A DNA stretch of 64,000 bases from Oscillospiraceae bacterium (GCA_015066105.1 SVOY01000002.1:62001-126000), one strand, 5' to 3'; shown: positions 23,960 through 33,916, counted from the stretch's first letter. Translations and numbers: made by a program. Notes: generated by a model from the letters alone, not told the origin.

Positions 23960-25438
23960 CTACTTCTTATACACCCTTATATCCTTGAGCACGGGATTGC
24001 CGCGTGACACCGTGGGCACAATAAGAAGCTCCGTTGCCTTGACAGGCTTGCTGAAGCGTACTATTTTTTTTGAGCCGATAACCGTACCTGAATAAACTTT
24101 GGAAAAGCCCTTGCCCTTTGAGGCGTAAATCTCAAGCTCCTCAACACGCTGACTGAAGGCAAGATTTTCACGAAGAGTGATTGCCGTAACGGAAATTGCG
24201 CTTTCAAAAATAAGCTGCACACCCTTTTCACCGTCAAGAAGCATATATCCCTCGCCGTCGTTAAAAAGCTCATCGGGAGCAAGCTTATAGCCGTCAGAGA
24301 TAAGGTTTGAGGCATAAAGCCTCTCCTCATTTTCAAAGGGAGCCTTTATCAGCCTTGTGAATTCCTTAAGCTGGTCAACACTCCTTTTGTTTATAAGACC
24401 GCTTGTGTCGGGCGGCACATTCAAAAGCAAAGAGGCGTTGCCGCCGACGGCTGCAAAATAAATTTCCGCAAGCTCCTCCGGTGTGCGCATTTTGCTTGCG
24501 CGCTTAAATTTTTTATCGTTATAAAACCAGCCGTAGTTTACGGAAACGTCGGCCTCGGCAGGCTTGAAGATAAGCTTTTCATAATTCTTCACAAGCTCTC
24601 TTGAACCGAGGTCGGCATCGGTTTCCTTCACATTCTGAAGCTTACCTGCCTTTTTTTCCGCCTTCTGGCTGTTTTCAATTATTTCTGAATTGGCATTTCT
24701 TGAGGCGGGAATAACGCTCCATTCGCTTTTACGGGTTTTGCCTGCCTCGTTGCCTATCCACCTTACGTCGGGGCCGCATACGGAAATTACAGCCTCAGGC
24801 TGAAGCTCCCTTATCACAGCGTAATATCTTTCCCAATCGTAAACCTGCTTTTTGCCGTTTTTGCCCTCACCGCAGGCACCGTCAAACCAGAAGCAGAATA
24901 TATCACCGTAATTTGTGCAAAGCTCTCTTAACTGTGCGACAAAAAAGTCGTTATATCCGTCAGTGCCGTAGGTTTTTTCGTGTCTGTCCCAGGGTGAAAG
25001 GTAAATGCCCAGCTTCATATCATACTTTTTGCAGCTTTCGCTGAGCATCGCCACAATGTCCTTGCCGAAGGGCGTGTTCATCACGTTATGGTCGGTACAG
25101 GCCGTGTTAAAAAGGCAGAAGCCGTCGTGATGCTTTGCGGTAATGATTATACCCTTACTTCCCGTTTCCTTAAGCACACTGCACCATTGGTCCGTATCAA
25201 GGTCTGTGGGATTGAACTGTGAAAGCTCCTCACTTCCGTCACCCCACTCCCTTTTGTAAAAGGTATTCATACCGAAATGAATGAAGTTATAATATTCAAG
25301 CTTCATAAACTCAAGCTGACGCTTATCGGGTAAAACGGAAATAAGGCGTTCAACCTCCTGAGAGGCCTTTTCCCTGCCGCCGTTATCGGTGCACCAGCTG
25401 CTGTAAAGCGCTTCGTTTATATCGTCTGACCTTATCAT
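23960..25438 (-). CDS. Alpha-L-fucosidase (GH29), cytoplasmic
   Basis: 492 residues, no signal peptide. The GH29 barrel spans about residues 40-370: FIHFGMNTFYKREWGDG, TAKHHDGFCLFNT, LGIYLSPWDRHEKTYG and the nucleophile strand FCFWFDGACGEG. The C-terminal 120 residues form a beta-sandwich-like tail. It would release L-fucose from imported oligosaccharides, feeding the fuc operon at 1.9-6.3 kb. ATG follows GAGGTGCAGCT. It lies 9 bp after the FnIII/DUF4474 gene and probably belongs to the dedA-galK transcript. Confidence 0.92.
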   Translation of the reverse strand: MIRSDDINEALYSSWCTDNGGREKASQEVERLISVLPDKRQLEFMKLEYYNFIHFGMNTFYKREWGDGSEELSQFNPTDLDTDQWCSVLKETGSKGIIITAKHHDGFCLFNTACTDHNVMNTPFGKDIVAMLSESCKKYDMKLGIYLSPWDRHEKTYGTDGYNDFFVAQLRELCTNYGDIFCFWFDGACGEGKNGKKQVYDWERYYAVIRELQPEAVISVCGPDVRWIGNEAGKTRKSEWSVIPASRNANSEIIENSQKAEKKAGKLQNVKETDADLGSRELVKNYEKLIFKPAEADVSVNYGWFYNDKKFKRASKMRTPEELAEIYFAAVGGNASLLLNVPPDTSGLINKRSVDQLKEFTRLIKAPFENEERLYASNLISDGYKLAPDELFNDGEGYMLLDGEKGVQLIFESAISVTAITLRENLAFSQRVEELEIYASKGKGFSKVYSGTVIGSKKIVRFSKPVKATELLIVPTVSRGNPVLKDIRVYKK

Positions 25439-25447
25439 AGCTGCACC

Positions 25448-26974
25448 TCAACGGTAAGAGAAGTATACGTCAAGGCCACTTACTCTGTACTGCATATTAT
25501 TCTGTTCAAGGGCAACCTTGAGTCCCTTCAGCATATCCTCATCCTTTGCGGTAATTCTCATATCGAGGCCGAGGCCCGAATAGTCGCCCCATTTGTTGCC
25601 GGGGATGAAGCCCGTGCACCACCAATAGTAGCCGTAGGGACGGGTGAAGCGTCTTGTCCAGGTTCCGTTTTTCTTTTCAAGGAAATCCATGGACATTTTA
25701 AGCATTTCGTCATCGCTTGCGCAATCGTAATGCATAAGCTCACGGTCCTTGGACTTTGTGTAAACACCGACCTCGGCACCGTAGAAAAGAAGACCGTACT
25801 GACCCTTCCAGAGCTGAATCATCCAATCCTTGCCGCCGTACTCAAAACGAAGTCTCACGGTGTCAAAATCAATAAGAGCAATGTTTGAGGTTGTATCAAA
25901 AATCGAGTTGTAGCCTACGTTTCTCTGCCACGGGTCATCAGCGGTGTAGAAATAAAGCTCATCGGGGTCAAAGAGATAGCCGAAAACGCCGCTCTTTTCC
26001 ATTTCCTCACTGTAGATGCTGTCGTTCACTCCGCTGTTGTATGCTACGGTCACCGATTCGCAGAAATCGCCGTAATACTTATTTCCGTCTACGGTTTTAT
26101 AGGCTCTCACCTTATATTTGTAATGGCTTGTTTCCGTAAGGTTTTTCACCGTATATACCGTACCCGTGCAGGAGCCCTCATAAACCCATGAGCCGTTGGA
26201 GGCATCATAGCTGTAAACCTCATAGCCCGTTGCTCCGCTTACGGATTTCCATTTAAGGCGGATACCGTTGCTGCTGTTTTCCGCACCCTCAAGGCCCGTG
26301 GGAACCCCGGGATTTTTAACCGCAGAAGCTGCCGAGGCAGTTTTAACCTTCAGCTTTGAACTGTAGGAGCCGTAGGTAAGTGAGGAGTATTTGACATAGG
26401 CCCTGACCGCAAAGGTATAAGAGGTGCCTGCTTTAAGATTTTTAACCTTGTAGGAATTTGAAAGCGTACGCTCAATAAGAGTGTACTTTTTTGTTGATGA
26501 GTCATAGCGGTAAACCGCATAGCCGCGTACGCCCGAAAGCTTGTTCCACTTGAGGGTGATGCTCGTCGCGCTCTTTGAGGAGGCCTTGAGACCCTTTACG
26601 GTTTTGGGCTTTGTTACGGCAACGGCCTTTTTTGACATTTTGCTTCCAACGTTCTTGCCGTTTTCCTTTGCAACGGCCTTAACGCCGTAAATGTACTGCT
26701 TGCCGGGTGAAAGCTCCTTTTCGGTAAACTGTGTGGATTTTGTGCTTTTTATATGAGTCCACTTTTCGGTTTTTGAGTCATATCTGTAAACACGGTAGCT
26801 GTTTGCCGAGGCCACCTTGTCCCATTTGACGGTAACGGTTGTCTGCGTTGTTGAAGACACCTTGAGTGATGCCACCCTGCTGACCGCCGAGGCACAAAGG
26901 CTGAAGCCGACGTAACAGAGAAGCATAACGGCCGTCATAATAAGGGAAACAAATCTTCTGCGGAAATTACTCAT
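25448..26974 (-). CDS. Secreted protein with three fibronectin type III domains and a C-terminal DUF4474 domain
   Basis: 508 residues from the ATG at 26974 (AAAAGGAG upstream). A signal peptide (LIMTAVMLLCYVGFSLCASA) is followed by three FnIII modules at about 30-120, 125-215 and 220-320, each with the WxxxxxAxxYxVYxYD pattern, then a DUF4474 domain (DELYFYTADDPWQRNVGY, KDWMIQLWKGQYGLLFYGAEVGVY). The same C-terminal domain is in the protein at 31390-32367. Role unknown; surface adhesion or glycan binding is possible. It sits between galK and the fucosidase. Confidence 0.78.
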   Translation of the reverse strand: MSNFRRRFVSLIMTAVMLLCYVGFSLCASAVSRVASLKVSSTTQTTVTVKWDKVASANSYRVYRYDSKTEKWTHIKSTKSTQFTEKELSPGKQYIYGVKAVAKENGKNVGSKMSKKAVAVTKPKTVKGLKASSKSATSITLKWNKLSGVRGYAVYRYDSSTKKYTLIERTLSNSYKVKNLKAGTSYTFAVRAYVKYSSLTYGSYSSKLKVKTASAASAVKNPGVPTGLEGAENSSNGIRLKWKSVSGATGYEVYSYDASNGSWVYEGSCTGTVYTVKNLTETSHYKYKVRAYKTVDGNKYYGDFCESVTVAYNSGVNDSIYSEEMEKSGVFGYLFDPDELYFYTADDPWQRNVGYNSIFDTTSNIALIDFDTVRLRFEYGGKDWMIQLWKGQYGLLFYGAEVGVYTKSKDRELMHYDCASDDEMLKMSMDFLEKKNGTWTRRFTRPYGYYWWCTGFIPGNKWGDYSGLGLDMRITAKDEDMLKGLKVALEQNNMQYRVSGLDVYFSYR

Positions 26975-27075
26975 TATTTTTCTCCTTTTCAGGGTGCCGG
27001 AAATCGGACCTGACAAGCATAAAATGTCCGTTTTACAGCACCTTTGATGATTTTCACCTCGCAATACGCGAGTGC

Positions 27076-28359
27076 TTAGAATACTCTGGTTCCGCCCTTT
27101 CTTATTGAAAGCACGTAGCAGCTGTCATCGCCGAAAATGCTCTTCATAGCATCGGTGTATTCTTTTACAAGTCCGTCGGGCACAAAGGCCTGGATTGTGC
27201 CTGCAAAGCCGCCGCCGTGAACACGCCAAGCACCCTTGCCCGAAAGAAGCTGCTCACTTACGCAAAGAGCAAGAGAAAGAGGCTGATTTGAAGGATTTTT
27301 GCAGGTATATACGTTCTGATTATACATATATGATGAACGTCCGCTTGCAATAATAAGAGCCTTAAAGGCCTCAAAATCGTTTTTGAGAAGAGCCTGTGTC
27401 TGTGCAATAACCTTTTCATTTTCGCCGAAGAAGTGAAGCGCACGAAGCACTGCCCTTTCGCCGAGCTTTTTACTTAAGGCCGCCGCATTAGCGATTACGT
27501 CCTTCTTCTCAATTTCTCTGAGAACCTTTTTGCCGAAGAATTCGGCAACGCTTTCCATCTCACCTCTTACGGCTGCATAATCATCTGTAAGATTTGAGTG
27601 GCTGCCCTTTGTATCAACAATAACAAGGCTGTGACCGGATTTTGCAAAGTCAAAGTCAATGGCGTTGATAACGGGCTTTGAGGTGTCCTCAAAATCAATT
27701 GAAACAAAGCCGCCTACCGCGCAGGCCATCTGGTCGAGAAGGCCGCAGGGCTTGCCGAAGTATACATTTTCACTGTACTGTGCAATTTTTGCAATTTCGG
27801 GCATAGGCACCTTGCCGTCATTGTAAAGGTGGTTGAGTATTGTGCCGACAAGCACCTCAAAGGCGGCTGAGGAGGAAAGGCCCGAGCCTGAAAGCACCTG
27901 TGAGGAGGTTGCGGCATCAAAGCCGCCAACCTTATAGCCGAGCTGCTTGAAGCGGGCAACAATGCCTCTGACAATAGCCTGGCTCTTGCCGTATTCCTTT
28001 TCGTTGGGCTCAAGCTCACTGCAGCTTACGGTATCCATGGGATAGCCTGCTGACTTGACCCTTACAATGCCCTCGTTATTTTTTGAAGCAACGGCAATGG
28101 CATCAAGGCTGATGCCCGCCGCAAGAACAAGACCGTGATTGTGGTCGGTGTGATTACCGCCGATTTCAGACCTGCCCGGTGCAGAAAAAAGAGCAACCTC
28201 TCTGTCAGCACTGTTTTTGTAAAGTGCTTCAAAATCTGCAGCTACCTTGAGATATCTTTGGTAGTGGTCTGCAAGGGTATCCTGCTTATAAATTGCTGAA
28301 AGCTCACTGTCAAGAGACCTTTCTGCGAGAAGCTTTTTCATTTCGGTAAGTGTTGCCAT
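27076..28359 (-). CDS. galK: Galactokinase
   Basis: 427-residue GHMP kinase that makes galactose 1-phosphate. Signatures: SAPGRSEIGGNHTDHNHG (galactokinase motif, with variant residues), the ATP loop LSGSGLSSSAAFE, and the C-terminal GxGGxxA-type HGGGFAGTIQAF. The N-terminus is about 50 residues longer than in E. coli GalK, as in other clostridial forms. It starts one base after the DedA-like stop. The GH27 galactosidase at 52.4 kb could supply its substrate. Confidence 0.93.
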   Translation of the reverse strand: MATLTEMKKLLAERSLDSELSAIYKQDTLADHYQRYLKVAADFEALYKNSADREVALFSAPGRSEIGGNHTDHNHGLVLAAGISLDAIAVASKNNEGIVRVKSAGYPMDTVSCSELEPNEKEYGKSQAIVRGIVARFKQLGYKVGGFDAATSSQVLSGSGLSSSAAFEVLVGTILNHLYNDGKVPMPEIAKIAQYSENVYFGKPCGLLDQMACAVGGFVSIDFEDTSKPVINAIDFDFAKSGHSLVIVDTKGSHSNLTDDYAAVRGEMESVAEFFGKKVLREIEKKDVIANAAALSKKLGERAVLRALHFFGENEKVIAQTQALLKNDFEAFKALIIASGRSSYMYNQNVYTCKNPSNQPLSLALCVSEQLLSGKGAWRVHGGGFAGTIQAFVPDGLVKEYTDAMKSIFGDDSCYVLSIRKGGTRVF

Positions 28360-28360
28360 A

Positions 28361-29110
28361 TTACATCAACCTTTCTTTATCCTCATTCTTATTTTTTCTT
28401 TTATTATTTCCGCCCTCAATTGCACCGCTCAGGCTTAAAAAGATTATACCCGAAAGGAGAATGTGAGGGATAAAAGGCACAATAAAGCTCGCCGAGGCAG
28501 GGTCAAAAACGTTTCTGCCGATTATTATATAGGTTATCGCCTTGTAGAGAAAGCCGACAAGAGAGATAACCAAAAAGCGCCACAAGGGCATATCCGTGGT
28601 ACCGTAAAGGCAGCTGACGGCATTGATGGGAATGCTTGGAAGAAGCCTTGAAAGAAAAAGCACAACGCCCGAGCCGAGTCCGCTGCGATCAACCAGCTTG
28701 TAGGCAGAGTCATATTTCATAAGAAGCTTTTCCGCGTTACCGCCGCCGAAATGTCTGCCCCAGAAAAACTTGAGTGCAAACAGTATTGTCAGCCCCGCAA
28801 TATTTATTACCAGAGCATCATACCATTTAAAGATAACCGCACTTGCAACACAGATACAGGAAACGGGAAACCAGGGCATAACTGCCTTAAGAGCGTAATT
28901 TACAAGTATTATAATCACTGCAAGGGGGGTTGCCCCGTAATTTTCTATCCAGATTTCAAAATTTTCAAGGGTTTGGGTATATTTTGCGTACCAATGCAAA
29001 AACTGCTCTGTCTGAAAAATGCGAAGCAGAACAAGCAAAGCAAGAACTGCCGAAAAGCAGATAAGAGCCATCAGCTTAAGGGTATATGACCAGGATTTAC
29101 TTTTGTTCAA
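28361..29110 (-). CDS. TVP38/TMEM64 (DedA-like, VTT domain) membrane protein
   Basis: 249 residues with about five or six membrane spans and a charged C-terminal tail (NNKRKNKNEDKER). The VTT-type core FPVSCICVASAVIFKW followed by FLSRLLPSIPINAVSCLYG is visible. Members are thought to move lipids across membranes or support envelope integrity. It is the first gene of the transcript leading to galK; the functional link to sugar genes is unclear. Confidence 0.82.
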   Translation of the reverse strand: MNKSKSWSYTLKLMALICFSAVLALLVLLRIFQTEQFLHWYAKYTQTLENFEIWIENYGATPLAVIIILVNYALKAVMPWFPVSCICVASAVIFKWYDALVINIAGLTILFALKFFWGRHFGGGNAEKLLMKYDSAYKLVDRSGLGSGVVLFLSRLLPSIPINAVSCLYGTTDMPLWRFLVISLVGFLYKAITYIIIGRNVFDPASASFIVPFIPHILLSGIIFLSLSGAIEGGNNKRKNKNEDKERLM

Positions 29111-29257
29111 ATCAATACCCTCCCGATATGATACATAGTTATATTTATTTTATAATAAATTAGACGAATCGTCAATGCTTTTTTAAAATCATAGCTCAAA
29201 AAAGAAAAAATATTGCCTTTATTCAAAGATAATATAGCAAAAAGGGGCAGTTTATGC

Positions 29258-29263
29258 TATAAT
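29258..29263 (+). promoter_or_regulatory. Extended -10 promoter of the hydroxyacid dehydrogenase gene
   Basis: TGCTATAAT (hexamer 29258-29263). The -35 region is poor (TAGCAA at 17 bases), so recognition would lean on the extended -10. Confidence 0.55.
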
Positions 29264-29293
29264 GGTATAAACAATTTTTCAAGGAGGATAATT

Positions 29294-30253
29294 ATGAAGC
29301 TTGTAATTCTTGACGGATATACGGAAAACCCCGGCGACCTTTGCTGGGACTGGCTCAAGGGCCTTGTTGACGAATATGAGGTTTACGACAAAACACCCGC
29401 AGAGCTTATCTGCGAAAGAGCAAGAGGGGCCGAGATTGTTGTAACAAACAAAACACCGCTGACGAGAAAAACACTTGAAGCTCTTGAGGGTCTTAAATAT
29501 ATTTCCACCCTTGCAACGGGCTATAACGTAATTGACATTGAGGCCGCAAGTGAGCTCGGCATCACGGTTTCAAACATCCCCGCCTACAGCACAGACGGCG
29601 TTGCTCAGCTTGTGTTTGCACTCCTTTTGGAAATGACCAACAGGGTTGCCCTGCACGATAAAAGCGTAAAGGACGGAGAATGGGCAGAATGTGAGCATTT
29701 TTGCTATTGGAAAACACCGCTCACCGAGCTTTCGGGCAAGACCTTCGGTATAATCGGCTTTGGCAAAATCGGCTCTGCCGTTGCGGCCATTGCAAACGCC
29801 TTTAAAATGAGAGTTATAGCCTACTCCCCCAACACAAGGCATTACGACGGCTTCGGCAGCGTTGAGTTTCTGTCTCTTGACGAGGTAATCGCACAGTCGG
29901 ACGTCATTTCTCTGCACTGTCCTCTCACAGAAAGCACAACGGGACTCGTAAACAGAGAATTCATTGAAAAAATGAAAAGGGGTGCTTACATTATAAACAC
30001 CTCACGCGGTCCGGTGCTTAACGAGGCAGACGTAAGAAAAGCACTTGACGAGGGTCTGATTGCGGGCGTTGGCGCAGACGTGCTTTCAACCGAGCCGCCT
30101 ATGGCTGACAACCCCCTTGCCACGAGTGATAAGACCGTTGTTACACCTCACATTGCCTGGGCAAGCCTTGAGGCAAGAACGAGGCTTATGAATATTTTCA
30201 AGGCTAATGTTGAGGGCTTTGTAAGCGGCAAGCCAGTAAATACCGTAAATTGA
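29294..30253 (+). CDS. D-2-hydroxyacid dehydrogenase (hydroxypyruvate/glycerate dehydrogenase type)
   Basis: 319 residues from the ATG at 29294, chosen for the AAGGAGG six bases upstream. NAD-binding fold FGIIGFGKIGSAVA near residue 147, catalytic Arg in INTSRGPVLNE, Glu in the GADVLSTEPP region and His in VTPHIAW. It reduces a 2-keto acid or oxidises a D-2-hydroxy acid; hydroxypyruvate is the usual guess for this subgroup. Monocistronic, ended by the hairpin at 30278-30299. Confidence 0.88.
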   Translation: MKLVILDGYTENPGDLCWDWLKGLVDEYEVYDKTPAELICERARGAEIVVTNKTPLTRKTLEALEGLKYISTLATGYNVIDIEAASELGITVSNIPAYSTDGVAQLVFALLLEMTNRVALHDKSVKDGEWAECEHFCYWKTPLTELSGKTFGIIGFGKIGSAVAAIANAFKMRVIAYSPNTRHYDGFGSVEFLSLDEVIAQSDVISLHCPLTESTTGLVNREFIEKMKRGAYIINTSRGPVLNEADVRKALDEGLIAGVGADVLSTEPPMADNPLATSDKTVVTPHIAWASLEARTRLMNIFKANVEGFVSGKPVNTVN

Positions 30254-30277
30254 AGCGTAGGCTTTTATATCAAAAAA

Positions 30278-30300
30278 AGGACACCCTAGCGGGTGTCCTC
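30278..30300 (+). terminator. Terminator after the hydroxyacid dehydrogenase
   Basis: AGGACACCC (30278-30286) / GGGTGTCCT (30291-30299), loop TAGC, followed by CTTCTT. An A-run on the 5' side lets it also serve the opposite strand. Confidence 0.8.
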
Positions 30301-30368
30301 TTCTTATGTAGCTTTTTTATAAAAAAGTTAGATAGAAAATCCGGGAAGACTGATTACTCCGGAAGATA

Positions 30369-31253
30369 TCAGTCTTCCTTTTTCTTAAGGCAAACGCCTG
30401 CTGCTGCAGTTGCTACGCAAAGAGTTGCAATTGCAATTACTACGTCTGCTGTATCACCGGTGTCAGGTGTTGTCTGGGGAGCGGGAGCTGTTGTTGTGGG
30501 AGCAGCTGTTGTGCTTTCCTCTACCTCACCGATAAAGCCGATGTACATATTTGCGAAGAAGTTGATGATTTCGTTGTCGCCCATTGAAGCAAGAAGCTCG
30601 TCGGGGTTGAGACCCATCATCTGAAGTCCGCCTGTAAGACCGTCCATAAGGCCGGTTACAAGGTCAGTTGTAACCATTGAAGCATCGTCTGAAGCAACGT
30701 CGGTAGCAATACCCTCGGGCTTAACGGTTTCTGCAGGATTTACAGTTGAACCACCAAGAAGAGTGCTGATGTCAAAGTTGCCGAGTGCGGTTGCATCAAA
30801 GTTTGCCATATCGATACCTGCACCGCCGAATGCTTCGGAAATAACGGTGAGAAGGTCAGGCATATCTGCCATTTCGAAATCAGCAAAGAAATTGTTGATT
30901 GCATCAACGTTTACATCCTCTGCAAGAAGAGTTGTTAACCAGCTGAGGTCAATACCTGTTTCTTTTTCTGCTGAAGCCTGTGCATCCTGAAGAGCTTCTT
31001 CAACCTTTACCTGAGGGTCAACCTCATCTGCAGCCTGCTCTTCTTCAATGAAGGAGCCGATCATACCGCCAAGGTCAAGCTCGCCAAGGTTGAGGTCGCC
31101 GAGAATGTCACTTGTCTCACCTGAAGCTACGCCTTCAATAAGACCGACAATGCCGTCTACAACTGCATCTGTCTCATCTGCTGCGAGAGCTGCGGGAGCC
31201 ATCATGCATACGCAAAGCAATACTGCAACGACTACGCCAAAAAACTTTTTCAT
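30369..31253 (-). CDS. Cell-wall-anchored acidic surface protein with sortase-type signal
   Basis: 294 residues. Signal peptide MKKFFGVVVAVLLCVCMMAP..ALA; an acidic, Leu/Asp/Gly-rich body with no known fold; a Thr/Pro/Ala spacer (TTAAPTTTAPAPQTTPDTG); then PDTG-D, a hydrophobic helix and the basic tail KKKED. That end matches an LPXTG-like sorting signal (here TPDTG), implying sortase coupling to peptidoglycan. No sortase gene is in this window. Function unknown. Its own promoter is at 31322-31350. Confidence 0.7.
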   Translation of the reverse strand: MKKFFGVVVAVLLCVCMMAPAALAADETDAVVDGIVGLIEGVASGETSDILGDLNLGELDLGGMIGSFIEEEQAADEVDPQVKVEEALQDAQASAEKETGIDLSWLTTLLAEDVNVDAINNFFADFEMADMPDLLTVISEAFGGAGIDMANFDATALGNFDISTLLGGSTVNPAETVKPEGIATDVASDDASMVTTDLVTGLMDGLTGGLQMMGLNPDELLASMGDNEIINFFANMYIGFIGEVEESTTAAPTTTAPAPQTTPDTGDTADVVIAIATLCVATAAAGVCLKKKED

Positions 31254-31321
31254 GCTTTATCATTCCTTTCATAATATTTATATAAACGGCAAAAGCCGAA
31301 AATATACCTTTAATAAATCTT

Positions 31322-31350
31322 ATTATACTACATAGTGTATAAAATTACAA
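31322..31350 (-). promoter_or_regulatory. Promoter of the surface-protein gene
   Basis: Minus-strand -35 TTGTAA (31345-31350), 17-base spacer, consensus -10 TATAAT (31322-31327). The leader of about 65 bases includes a small CGGC..GCCG hairpin. Confidence 0.7.
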
Positions 31351-31389
31351 GTAAAAATTTGTTAAATTATAATGTATGTAATATAAGCC

Positions 31390-32367
31390 TTACTGCCAGG
31401 TGATGAAAACATCCAGGCCGTTGACTGCAAAATGCTTGCCCTCAACAAGGTTGTTGGGCTCTGCCTTGAGTGAAGCAACAAAGCCTTCAAGCATTTCCTC
31501 ATCCTTCATGGTGATTCTGCACTTGAGTGCAAGCTCTGAGCGGTCTGAGAATTTATCAAGCTGACCGGGGATAAAGCCCGTACACCACCAGTACTTTCCG
31601 TATTCACGCGAGAAGATGGGCTCACCGTCACGGTAGCAGGTGCAGGACATATAAAGTGCATCATCGTTGCTTGCGGCATCGTAATAATCAACCGTTCTGT
31701 CAAGGGGCTTGGTGTAAACGCCGATTTCGGAGCCGACAAAGGCAAGGCCGTACTGACCCTTCCAGAGCTGTACCATCCAGTCCTTATCCTGATAGCGGAA
31801 CTTAACTCTCATTGTATCCATATAGATAGAAACAAAGGGAGCTAACGTATCAAAGGTCTGAGTATAGCCGAAGTTTCTCTGCCAGGGGTCATCGGCAGTG
31901 AAATAATAGTTACCGTCAGCATCAAACTTGTAGCCTGCGAGGCCGTTGTCAAACATTGCGCCGTTTTCACCGGTTGTGCCCTGAGGGGTCGAGGTTGTTG
32001 TGCCGGTTGTGGTTTCCGTTGTGGTTGAGGCACTTGTTGTTGGTAAGGTAAGTGCCGGAGTGGTTGTCACTGTTGTGGGAAGCGTTGTTGAAGCGTCTGA
32101 AGCGCTTGTACCTGCAATACCGGGAAAGGTTGTGATGGTATTGCCCGAGGGTACCGTTGCATTGACGTTAACAGAGGGAGCTTCAGTGGTTGTTGTTTTT
32201 GAAGGCTCAGTGGTTGTTGTGCTGTCGGGCACGTAGGTGCTCTGCGAAGCAGAGGGTGCCTCATCAAGATTTTTGTTCACTGCTCTTACGCCGAGAAAGG
32301 AGCCTGTACAAACAACGATAAGTGCAACAATTATAAGTATTGTTGACTTGTTTTTCAATTCGTTCAT
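31390..32367 (-). CDS. Membrane-anchored DUF4474 protein with Thr-rich stalk
   Basis: 325 residues from the ATG at 32367 (AGGAGG upstream). An N-terminal anchor near residues 8-28 (STILIIVALIVVCTGSFLGV), a Thr/Ser/Pro stalk from about 45 to 145 (STTTTEPSKTTTTEAPS-type), and a C-terminal DUF4474 domain (NYYFTADDPWQRNFGYTQ, KDWMVQLWKGQYGLAFVGSEIGVY). The domain is a clear paralogue of the one at 25448-26974. It lies 63 bp downstream of ftsZ and may be read from it. Function unknown. Confidence 0.75.
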   Translation of the reverse strand: MNELKNKSTILIIVALIVVCTGSFLGVRAVNKNLDEAPSASQSTYVPDSTTTTEPSKTTTTEAPSVNVNATVPSGNTITTFPGIAGTSASDASTTLPTTVTTTPALTLPTTSASTTTETTTGTTTSTPQGTTGENGAMFDNGLAGYKFDADGNYYFTADDPWQRNFGYTQTFDTLAPFVSIYMDTMRVKFRYQDKDWMVQLWKGQYGLAFVGSEIGVYTKPLDRTVDYYDAASNDDALYMSCTCYRDGEPIFSREYGKYWWCTGFIPGQLDKFSDRSELALKCRITMKDEEMLEGFVASLKAEPNNLVEGKHFAVNGLDVFITWQ

Positions 32368-32430
32368 TATGTTCCTCCTGGTGAAAATTACTGATATATA
32401 TAAAGCCAAGTCAAAGCTCAGTTACAAGCT

Positions 32431-33795
32431 TCAGTTATTACCGAAAATGTTTCTTCCCTTGAATACGGGGAGAACGTCGCTTTCATCCTCACCGGGGTCG
32501 TCAAAAATTGAACCGGTCTTCTTTGCGGGAGCTTCAATTACGTCAAAGCTCTGAACGGGAGCCTGAGCGGGAGCTGCCTGCTGAACGGGAGCCTGCTGAA
32601 TGGGGGCAAAATCAAAAGCTGCGGGAGCCTTGCCCTCTGAAGCGGCAGCTGCCTTTTCAAAAACTGAAACGAAGCTCTGACCGAACTTTGTTGAAGCAAA
32701 GTCAATAGCCTCCTGGTCAATACCCGAGAAAACCGAGCCGCCCATACCGTTTGTGTTTGCCTGGCTGATAAATTCGGGAGCTGCGCCCTTTATATTCTGA
32801 GCTGCCTGATACTGAAGGGGTGAGGCCTGCTCGTTTTTATCCGTACCGAAGCCGGTTGCGATAACCGTGATAAGCATTTCGTCGCCCATATCCTCATCGA
32901 ATACGGAACCGAAGATGATGTTTGCATCGGGATGAGTTGCATCGGAAATGAGTGAGCCTGCCTGCTCAATCATATCAAGTGACATATCGGACGAGCAGGT
33001 AACGTTGATGATAACGCCGCTTGCGCCGTCAATTGCAGTTTCAAGAAGGGGGCTTGTGATAGCCTGTCTTGTTGCTTCGGCTGCACAGTCTGCACCCTTG
33101 CCGCGGCCGATACCCATATGAGCAAGGCCTGCATCCTTCATTACGCTCTTGATATCTGCAAAGTCAAGGTTGATGTAACCGGGAACCTTGATTGTATCTG
33201 AAATGCTCTTGACACCCTGCCAGAGAACATTGTTTGCCTGACCGAAGGCATCCTTCATGCTGAGGCTCTTGTCGCCGAGAAGCTTAAGTCTTTCGTTGGG
33301 GATAACGATAAGGCTGTCTACGTGCTTTTCAAGCTCTCTGATACCGTCCTCGGCCTGCTTCATTCTCTTTCTGCCTTCAAACTTGAAGGGCTTTGTAACA
33401 ATACCTACGGTAAGTGCACCGAGCTCTCTTGCAATTTCCGCAACAACGGGAGCCGCACCTGTACCCGTGCCGCCGCCCATACCTGCGGTGATGAATACCA
33501 TATCAGTTGAGCGAAGAGCGTCTGCAATGGTGTCACGGCTTTCCTCAGCGGCCTTTTTGCCGACTGCAGGGTCACCGCCTGCGCCCATACAGCCCGTTAC
33601 CTTTTCGCCTATCTGAATTTTATGAGTTGCCTTTGAGTTTTCGAGAATCTGTCTGTCTGTGTTGATTGAAAGGAATTCTACGCCTACAATTCCGGACTCA
33701 ACCATCTGATTTACGGCATTTCCGCCGCCGCCGCCGACACCAACAACTTTAATCTGGTTATATGCGATATTTTCGTTGTCCATAATGAAGCCCAT
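32431..33795 (-). CDS. ftsZ: Cell division protein FtsZ
   Basis: 454 residues. The tubulin-like GTPase forms the Z ring. The GTP loops are intact ([12 protein letters not shown], then [15 protein letters not shown]), followed by the T7 region and a Gln/Ala/Pro-rich linker (APVQQAPVQ-like) ending in a [12 protein letters not shown] tail that corresponds to the conserved C-terminal peptide. ATG at 33795 follows GGAGG; an internal Met four codons later has no site. It has its own promoter and is insulated from divIB by a terminator. ftsA is not next to it. Confidence 0.97.
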   Translation of the reverse strand: MGFIMDNENIAYNQIKVVGVGGGGGNAVNQMVESGIVGVEFLSINTDRQILENSKATHKIQIGEKVTGCMGAGGDPAVGKKAAEESRDTIADALRSTDMVFITAGMGGGTGTGAAPVVAEIARELGALTVGIVTKPFKFEGRKRMKQAEDGIRELEKHVDSLIVIPNERLKLLGDKSLSMKDAFGQANNVLWQGVKSISDTIKVPGYINLDFADIKSVMKDAGLAHMGIGRGKGADCAAEATRQAITSPLLETAIDGASGVIINVTCSSDMSLDMIEQAGSLISDATHPDANIIFGSVFDEDMGDEMLITVIATGFGTDKNEQASPLQYQAAQNIKGAAPEFISQANTNGMGGSVFSGIDQEAIDFASTKFGQSFVSVFEKAAAASEGKAPAAFDFAPIQQAPVQQAAPAQAPVQSFDVIEAPAKKTGSIFDDPGEDESDVLPVFKGRNIFGNN

Positions 33796-33887
33796 TGTTC
33801 TTCCTCCTATTATAAAAAATTGTTAAAATTAATATCTGACTTGTTTCGTGCAACCATAATTAGGCACAATAACTTATTATCCAAGAG

Positions 33888-33916
33888 ATTATATCACGAC
33901 TTTACAAAAAATACAA
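33888..33916 (-). promoter_or_regulatory. Promoter of ftsZ
   Basis: Minus-strand -35 TTGTAT (33911-33916), 17-base spacer, extended consensus -10 TGATATAAT (hexamer 33888-33893). The leader is about 90 bases. Confidence 0.75.
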
